Below are positions 55,850 through 64,000 of a DNA stretch of 64,000 bases, one piece after another. The stretch is from Lycorma delicatula (taxonomy: Eukaryota > Arthropoda > Insecta > Hemiptera > Fulgoridae). The translations under genes and the position numbers were made by a program. The stretch is from positions 321,896,147-321,960,146 of the forward strand of contig NC_134455.1 of NCBI RefSeq assembly GCF_047948215.1, written 5' to 3'. The notes under the pieces are model-generated. The model did not search any database. It was not told the origin of the DNA and was given only the letters and a program-made list of their open reading frames with translations. How positions within the stretch are numbered: the stretch's first letter is position 1; each line of letters starts with the position of its first letter.

Positions 55850-58800
55850 AAAAAATTTTAATTTTGGCACAATTTGATGTTCAAATAATTTCATTGTGTA
55901 CCATTTGTTTAATTTCTTCTTTAGTAATTGTATATTTCTTATATCTTCTGGTAACATGCAAGTTATAGGTCCAATATATTTACATCCCATTGTAGTGCTG
56001 AATTTCAGAGCCATAACATCTCCATTGGTTTGTCTCCTGGTCCAAACATCATAAGAGCTACTTATAGACTGATTTATATAGACATTCCAAAATAGAAGCA
56101 ATTATATCTGAATTTTATATATTTGCTATTTCATTTTCACTTTATAATATGCTTGAGCTTTATTCAATATTTTTACAGAAATTTATTTTCAGGACCTTAT
56201 TTTGCAATGTCTGAAGTGGTTTTAATGCATTATAATACGGTGATCTCCAAATTATTAGTATAAAATTTAAGACTGATGGAATAATGCAAAATAGATCATA
56301 AGTGAATAGCTTACATTCATAATAGATCCGATTTTTCTAATTAATTATGCCATCCTCCTTAGTCTTTGCAGTATTGACTAACATGCTCTTCTACTTCAGG
56401 TTACTTTCAGTATGCGATCCTAAGAATTTCAATAACTCTGTTCTTATTGTAACAACCTCAGTTGCATTTTCATCTACAGAGGTAATGATTGATTCTAACG
56501 CTGTAATATACTGGTATATGCTCCAAATGGAATAAAATAGGTCTTATTGAAATTAACTGAGAGATTTATTGACAAACCAGATAAATATCTTCTTTATGTC
56601 AGCCTGCACCAATTACAACAGCTCTTCCCAAGTACTAGAAAAATACAGTAGAGCTCTGTCATCTGCATATGCACAAATAGTTCCCTTACAGCCCACTTTC
56701 AATAGATCATTAATATATAACAAAAGAATGAATGGTCCACAAACAGTAGCTTGTGTGAAACTCCATACTTCAATATAAAGTATTATTCATTTTTTTCTCT
56801 TTGGGTTCTTTGGTTCAAATAACTACTTAATAATTTATAAACATTACCTTGAAAATCATGTCTTTTTAATTTGTTCAGCAAGGTTCATGACAGATGGTGT
56901 CAGAAGCCTTGGCTAGATCAAGACCAACTGCATAATACCTTTGTCTTATCTTTATCTGATCTGTCTTCTCATAAATTTGACCTACTAGTGAACTCATAGA
57001 ATCTTCTGAAATTTTTTTTTTCTAAAACCATATTGCTTATCTGATAATGTTTGTGCTTATCTACAAATGACACAAATCTAGATACCAGACATTTCTCAAA
57101 GATTTTATTTATATACAACATGATTGCATTTGGTCTGTATAGTTGATACAATCCCTCCAATCTTGGTTTGTAGATAGGATTATTGTATGCTGTTTGAGTG
57201 CTTCTGGATATTCACCCCACTCAAAACTTTTATTAATTATTATGGAGATAGGTTCTGCAAGTATATTTGCTGCTTCTTTGAATACTATTACTAGTACACC
57301 ATCAGTTCCTATCACTTTCTTTTAATCTAGATTCTCCAACATTTAATTTATTTCAACAGTTGTAGTTGGTTAAGAAAGAGTTTAAAACCCTCATGTTATT
57401 TGGAGTAGTGTTTTGATTTTTTATTTCATCAGCCAATTGTCCAACAATTGAAAAATATTCATTTTTATCATTCAATATTGTCTGAAAATTTTCAGATTTT
57501 TAATAATATTGTTGCTGTGAATTTCATGCTGTAGTTTTCTAGGATTATTTCTAATTTGTAAAATTCCTTCAGAATCATTGGCTTGTCTTATTAGACCAGT
57601 CAACCTACTTTTATAGTAACTTTCTAATTTTCTGTTTACAAATTTCTTCTGATGCAAATATAATATTTGGTTTTGATTTAATTTAAGAATGCTGTAGTTA
57701 TCCAAGACTTCCTACTTCTATCTCTAACCAGACGCACAATTATAGCCTCCTTCAACATGTTTTATTATTTTACCCAACAAATTATTTATGCATTTGCCTG
57801 GGTCACCATTGGCTACTGGAGCTTTCTAATTATCACTCCACATCGAATCAATAAGCTGGGGCATAATTAGCTTGGTAATTCTTTTAGGTTCAGATTAGGT
57901 AAATCTTTTTTACCTAATTCTTTTTTCAGATTAGCTGAAATCATTTTTCAAGATTGTTTCATTTGTCATCATACAGTTTTTGATAATCATATGATTTATT
58001 CAAGTTTTACTGTAACCATCCACTCTTGTTGGTTTATTGATTACTTGGCATATATTTTTTATCATCAGTATCATTATCCGTCAAAATATCAATATTCTAG
58101 TCCTCCACAAGGATAGATATTCCATCATTACTACTACTTAGTGATAAGTAAGTCAATAAATCATTAATATTAAATAGATCAGCATCAGAAGTCTATACAT
58201 AACCAATAATCATGTGTGATTTTACTTGATTAAATTCAACCTTGATAGTTCAACATTCACTAATATGCAATAACCTTTTCTGAAATATAATATTTTTCTT
58301 ACAATAGTTACATCATTTTGATTGAACTTACTTTCACAGTATATTAGATAATAATCCTGAATACCATATACATTGGCATTAACAGTTTCCCATGTCTCAG
58401 AGCAAACAACAATATCAAATCTGTTTTTAAACATCTTAATATAGGTTAAGAGCACCTCAAAAATTTTTATTTAAAGATTTCGCATTGAAATAAGCAATCA
58501 TTATTTTATTATTACCCTGATACAAGATGTATTGTACACATTCTTGACTTGAATTAATTTCTTTACAAACCATCTTTGGTATACCTATGTTTTGAATTAA
58601 ATCAGTTCAATATCTTAAAAATTTGAGCCTTGATTTAAATGTCACATGCTTTGGTATCTGAGGCCTTGTGATTTATATTACTCTTCACTTTAAATTTTGT
58701 ATTTGCATCAATACTATTTACACATTTTGCTAGATTTGCTTGCTGACACTATTGAGTCATGTTCACTAGCAGTGTTACAGTATACCACCAGTGATTGGCT

Positions 58801-59690
58801 TTGCATTATGCATACCCACAACATTTATAACAACTGTTGAAATCTTTATTTACCTTGTATGCTTCCCATCCAAAGTATATTTTTTGAGTCACCAAAACCT
58901 GCTTATAGTAGAGTTCACCTCCAAGTAAGCTTTGTACTTTTCCATTGAGCTGATTTCTTTCAATTGATTATTCTCTGTTTTATGTTCCAGCTTATGAATG
59001 TATGTATGATATTTATCCGTATTATGCATGAAATTCTGATTCATTATCATTGTTTCTAGCTCTTCATTTCTATACTTTGTTGAAATACCTACATTTTAAT
59101 TTTGGTTTACCTAATCTCTGTACATCCAATTAATATTTTGTTTTTATACTTATTACATTATTAACAATTGTATCACAGTTGCTTTTATCTTATCTCACAC
59201 AATTACCACACTACCATCCTTATTATTCTTTAGTCTTGCTTTGGCTCCTATTCCAACAAGGTTAATACTCCTCTTTATTACATTACTAGTTTCATTGTTT
59301 TTTGGTTTGATAGTTATCATTGGCTTTTATTTCATTTGTGCTCCTTGACAAAGTTGATTTTGCATACTTGCTACCTCTGATGCATAGGAATCCAAACTTC
59401 TCAATACACTTGTTTCTGAATATTTTTCAGATTGTTCCCTAATATATGCTTAAGACTCTAAGGTTCTCTTAGGTTAGACTCTCTTCACTCACAATGTCCA
59501 TATTTTTCAAGATCAATAGATTCTCTCCTCTCTGAACCAAATTATGTGGTAAAGTGAATTGGATTCTATACAGATAACAACCTAGCCAGTCATTTATTTG
59601 TGTAACATGAGAAATTCTTAGGACAGAGTGTGGTACCAGTTGCAACACCATCCGCATTACAATGACCAAAAACCAGTCATTAATCATTTA
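55850..59690 (-). mobile_element. Decayed LINE (CR1/Jockey-group) nested in mariner
   Basis: On the - strand, fragments in order: a region with a 72-residue frame at 59469-59687 that may be ORF1; endonuclease piece FKNRFDIVVCSETWETVNAN (58420); post-endonuclease linker ILYLHQKKFVNRKLESYYKS (57660). RT pieces follow, EPISIIINKSFEWGEYPEAL (57240) and IMLYINKIFEKCLVSRFVSF (57125), and a C-terminal piece ending in TRRQTNGDVM and YIGPITCMLPEDIRNIQLLK (55960). The last matches the closing block of CR1/L2 and Jockey-like elements. All frames are short and broken. The ends are not fixed. Confidence 0.65.
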
Positions 59691-60490
59691 ACAGTCATTC
59701 AGTAATAACAAAAACAATTTTTAAGTATTTTTTATTTAACCAATTATTTTCACAAAAACAGTAATTATAACAGGTACACAATTAAGGCCATTTCAAGAGA
59801 AAATAGGTCATTAAACCTAAATGAGCACATACACACACATTCATTTCAACATTAAAAAGATACAAAGTTATGAGTTATTTTTATTTTAATTACAATTTTT
59901 TTTTTAAATTCAGTGAGGTTTTAAAAAGAATTTCGTTGAAAAATTATGTTTATGCAGCTTTCTATCAATTCAGTAAATCTTCCTAATAAAAAATCCATAA
60001 ATAAATCAAATTAATTGATAACAGATTAATATTAACAATAAAGAGTAATAATAGATAATTTAAATATCAGTAACAGGAAAATCATTAGAGCAACTACCAG
60101 ATAATAGTTGAATTCAACAATCATTAATCTCCCCATCACACAGCCATATTAAGTTATAAATGAGAATGTATATTATCTCCAATAGAAGAAATTAAATGGA
60201 GGAAGAAAATAAAACACATCACTAACACCAACAGCACACAAAAACACATCACAAACCAAGGCCCATGTTACAAAATTGAAATAAAATACACCCAGATTCA
60301 CCACTGAAAAGCTCAAAAAATCTAACGAGCAGCAAACAAATCAGCCAACCGTACTATCAATTCAATACAGCCAAAAAAGTTACATAGTAATTACATAGTT
60401 ATGTAATAACATGAATTTAATTAATTAGCTGAACAATTTACACAAATTATTTTTTTTTTTGTAGTGTTCAAAATATTAATTTCAATCACA
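59691..60490. other. Repeat-rich DNA, no gene seen
   Basis: AT-rich spacer between the LINE remnant and the piggyBac remnant; either element may extend into it. No reading frame recognised. Confidence 0.4.
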
Positions 60491-62075
60491 TTATCACAAT
60501 AATTGATCCAGCAACATCTTTTATGGCAGCAATGTGCTGCTTGTTTAACACTTTAGATCCTCATACAAGTATAAGAATGTGAGGCCTTGACCAGTTGAAG
60601 GCAACTTCCTGCAAAAAGATTTTCTCCTTTCTTATTTCTTCTTAATTCATTCCAACAGGGGATTTAAGTTTATCCATAAAATAAGGATTGCGATCCCAGT
60701 TTCATCAATAACATTTTGAAAGAAGGCCATTGGCTGCCAACTTATCTTTTGTCAAACTGTGTAGTCATGCACCATTTGATCTAGTGTATTGACACCACCT
60801 TTAGTTGCATTATATTATAAATTTATTTTGGATTTGTTTTTGTTTTCATTATGTTTTTCTATGGTGCATGGTAGTCAGAAAAATAACAGCTCGATTTTTT
60901 TTTGGCACATAGAATACCAAAATTATGGTTTTGCAAAATCCAAAACTGTTAATTTTAACTGGGTTTTATTTAAATCTTTGAGGAATATAGTTAGTGTTTA
61001 TGTTTTTTGGTATAACAGCTACTGTCAACCCATTTTGAAACAATAATTTTGCAAGTTCAATTCTTGTAAAATAGTTGTTAAATTGATATATCTTTTTTTG
61101 CAATAGTATGGTTCGCACCATTTATTTACCACAGTAATAACCAGATTTTGGGTTCTGCTGTTTTTCTCTTTTCTATTCCATTTTACTATCTATTTTACTA
61201 TAAATTCCATTATTTACTATAAATTCCATTTTACTATATGAGTTTTTCTCATTTTACTATCGCAAATCCACCATATTTTCATACCAAACTTGTCGAGTTT
61301 ACTGGATAGGTATTGTTTATAAGATACTCATCTATGAAAAAGGACGAGTTTTTTGTTTTTGTCCAGGTGAATAAAACTTTAAGCTTGTGATTTTTGTCGT
61401 CCCACAGCTGTGATGGGTGCCAGCTTATCTTTTTCCTTTCTTACTGACCTCATATTTTTATCGTCAAAATGAAATGTTGAATCTGCAAATTGTTTTTTCC
61501 CATGGTATTGTGGAATATTGGATTACCAAACACTAGATCCCAATATCCCCTAAAATCAATACTTATTTGTTGATACCAGTAGGTAGCAGTAAATGCAAAA
61601 ATGCTTGTAACTCAATTGTATCTATTGCTTCCACTTACTCTTCAATATTCTCTCTGCATCGAAATTAGCATATTTTACAAGGAGTTCAAAAGATATTGGT
61701 CGAAAAATAAATTCTTGAAGTGTTTGTCATGGAGAAAAGCCCCCTTATGCACACCACCTCTGATTATATATTATGCTGTAGAGTTCTACTTCTTCTTGAC
61801 TGTTTTGGTTCTGCTCTCCACTTAGTTCTATCTATACCCACATATTCAGCTGAATTATTTTTTCCAGTTTCATCTTTCTCATTACCACTGTTTAATTGCT
61901 CATCATTGACCTCAGATGCTGTTTCTGTAAAGTCATCTTCACTATTAGAAACACTATCTAAAACAAAATCCTCATCTTCACTATCAGTTTCTTGAAATAC
62001 GTAGTTCACATTCATTATCTTTTAATGCACAACACAGATCTTCATCAGTTAGACTCTTACATTTCACCATTTTTT
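60490..62075 (-). pseudogene. PiggyBac-like element, nearly full length but decayed
   Basis: On the - strand from about 62072: MVKCKSLTDEDLCCALKDNE, then in a shifted frame an acidic region (ETDSEDEDFVLDSVSNSEDD, 61990) and RTKWRAEPKQSRRSRTLQHN (61830). Next: KDKLAPITAVGRQKSQA (61430), VSYKQYLSSKLDKFGMKIWW and ICDSK (61340-61260), and a C-terminal stretch RDPNPYFMDKLKSPVGMN and HIAAIKDVAGSIIVIM (60690-60490). This is the order of piggyBac transposases, with an acidic N-terminus and the core ending in a C-terminal tail. Many stops make it dead. It lies inside the split mariner. Confidence 0.7.
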
Positions 62076-62399
62076 TAAATCTGGGAACAGAAATATGCTA
62101 TGTAACACAAGCACAAAACTTAAACACACTGAAAAATACTACTTAATAAAAAAAATTACATGTCAGTTAGGTCTAAAAGTAGGAATTAAACAAAGTCAAC
62201 TTTATAATGACATATGTGCAAAGCAAAATTCAACAAGTTCAAACTTGTAGATCATATTACCTTCGATCGTGTCTGGCACACCTGTGGGTTGTTCTGTTGC
62301 TTTTTCATTAGATAATTGAAATCAGAAATACAAATTTTTTTCTAACCTAAGAGTGTTCGTATGATAATATATAGAGATTGGATTAGCTAGAACGATTTC

Positions 62400-62818
62400 A
62401 CATTAAAATAAATACTTTCTGATTGGTACTTTGATAAAGTTGAAAATGTGCTTGTTTGACACTTGTGGATTGTTAAGATTAAAATGATTGAATAATTCAT
62501 TGCACTACAGTCTGCCCTGTTCATATGGTCTTTCCCCATATTCTTGCTGAAATATTTTAATTGTCTCTGTGAATGTTTTACCAGATTTGGAGCAAACTTA
62601 ATGTAAACATGTAAAGTTGTTAAAGTAAAGTTCTTACTCAAGATCTTTTATTTTCAGTTTGTTAAAAAAACAACTTTTTAGCCCAAAAACTAATGGTATC
62701 ATAATGCAGCACAACATTCTTTGTGTTTTCAAAAGTTGCTACTCCAGCACCACTTGCTGATCACACTGTGCACAGATTGGTGTGCTAGTGCAAGTCATTT
62801 TTTTTTTACACACACCTT
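62400..62818 (-). pseudogene. Mariner element, N-terminal third (right half of a split copy)
   Basis: The bases before 62818 read, on the - strand, AAGGTGTGTGTAAAAAAAAA next to TA, matching the left end at 54741. Downstream on the - strand, frames recover VYIKFAPNLVKHS, ETIKIFQQEYGERPYEQGRL and CNELFNHFNLNN (62620-62470), the N-terminal helix region of mariner transposases (the IKFC-KLGK--TET and QAYG blocks). The protein then stops, exactly where the piece at 54741-55485 would continue. Confidence 0.65.
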
Positions 62819-64000
62819 ATATATATTAATGATGAATAAAATTCATTTTTGACCTCTAACTACGAGTTATGTATTAACATTTTCATTCAAGATGTAATTA
62901 TAATGAAATTCATACAATGAGAAATTTTTTTACTGTAATAAATAAGACATCAATTGTGTATTTTCACATTTTGTTAATGTTGACTTTTATGCATCACTTA
63001 GAAGTATAAGTTACTTATATTTATTGTAAGACTAATTTTAAATATTTTAATATGCAATATACTGAACATTTCATTTTTTAGTATAAGTTTATGTTCTTTA
63101 GGTGTTAAGATAAATTTTTTTTACCATTTTTATGTGCTTTAAAGTTAGAAAATTTAGATATACTTAAAATTTAGTTATGGTAATTTTTTTTGTATCCCTT
63201 TGACAGAGAATTATGTTTCTTCAATATAAATTTTCAGATAAATATGAATGATTCATTTTATTTCAAGGACTGAAATAGTAAATATCTATAATTTTAAAAT
63301 TTAATTTTTGATTTATTATATTAATATCTGTTCTGAAGAAATCCAGATACAAAAAAGCAGAAGCAGTAAGTGATAAATTTTTTGTAAATTCTAATGGATT
63401 AGTTTACAACTAAGAAGCAATTTTTTAAATTTTTAACTTTTTGTAACAATGTGTTAATAATTTTTTTTCTTTTAACATTACTTAAGACCTTTACTTTCTG
63501 TTTTATCTGGTAACATATGTATTTTTACCATAATGTTGTTTGATTGTGTGCAAGTATATTGTTTGCATATACTTTTTTGAAGTCTGTGAAAGTTAGTACT
63601 GTAAGTTAGTATCAGCCAGTCAAATAACTGTATATAAATAATTAAATTGAAGTATTTTAATTAAATAAGAAAGCCTTATTCATTTGATAAATTTTACAAA
63701 TAATAAAATCCTTTGGTTGTAAAAGGATGGTCCTTTATCGTTTTCAACTACCTCCTATTCCTTTTCCATGTTTAGTTTCTCAAGTCACAGAATATCAATC
63801 TTAATGTAATTATTTTGGGTAAATAATTCATAGGTTATGCACTTTATTGAAATAAAATTTACAAAAACTAAGTAATAGATCTTTTATTTTATATATTGTA
63901 CATTTACTGAAATTATTGTACATTTTTATTAAATAATTTCAGTTACAATAAATATATATACAAAGATTAAAAATTAATACATTAATATAGTTTACGTACA
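62819..64000. other. AT-rich DNA to the window end, nothing seen
   Basis: No reading frame, transposon piece or structured repeat was recognised. It may be intergenic DNA 3' of ATM. Confidence 0.5.

Noticed and set aside
61601..61995. Overlapping + strand frames of 74 and 91 residues
   Set aside because: They are the antisense of the acidic N-terminal region of the piggyBac-like transposase on the - strand.
1..64000. CRISPR arrays, operons, tRNA or rRNA genes
   Set aside because: No regularly spaced direct repeats, no dense bacterial-type gene layout, and no cloverleaf or rRNA sequence was recognised.

Overview
This is eukaryotic nuclear DNA, visibly AT-rich, with long introns, GT-AG splice sites and a dense load of decayed transposable elements. 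The type of mobile DNA (many mariner-like copies, piggyBac, R1-, I- and RTE-like LINEs) and the host protein point to an insect or other arthropod. Some repeat families are ones I associate with hemipterans, but I cannot name a species.

The only host gene I can support is the 3' part of ATM, the DNA-damage checkpoint kinase (tefu in Drosophila), on the + strand. Twelve exons between 1081 and 53818 join in frame into 568 residues plus a stop codon. They encode the end of the FAT domain, the whole PI3K-like kinase domain (including GLGDRHVNN and HIDFG) and the FATC tail. The 5' exons lie beyond the left edge. Part of the last exon is duplicated, in damaged form, about 0.7 kb downstream (54366-54543).

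Almost everything else recognisable is mobile DNA in the introns or 3' of the gene. Region by region: 1-5700 holds three mariner/Tc1-type fragments. 5800-14300 holds a pogo-like fragment, a fold-back repeat and a piggyBac fragment. 15239-18610 holds two mariner copies, one complete with both termini but internally deleted. 19.7-30.1 kb is an old R1-like LINE on the - strand, into whose 3' UTR a 5.8 kb I-like LINE (+) inserted, leaving a 14-bp target duplication. 31.7-33.6 kb is a younger, GC-rich, 5'-truncated R1-like copy with a 12-bp target duplication. 34.2-37.6 kb holds an RT fragment and a decayed member of an uncharacterised gene family. 39-46.7 kb is a pile of LINE fragments, a mariner broken next to an RTE-like LINE, and a near-complete DUF4817-type transposon with terminal repeats. 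47.8-48.7 kb is a second, nearly identical RTE-like copy. 54.7-62.8 kb is a mariner element split by about 7 kb that holds a LINE and a piggyBac element.

Apart from ATM no gene appears functional: every transposon reading frame carries stops, frameshifts or truncations. I saw no tRNA, rRNA, CRISPR array or bacterial-type operon. The most informative features are the nested insertions with visible target duplications, the duplicated terminal ATM exon, two long perfect hairpins, and the uncharacterised family at 36.1-37.6 kb.
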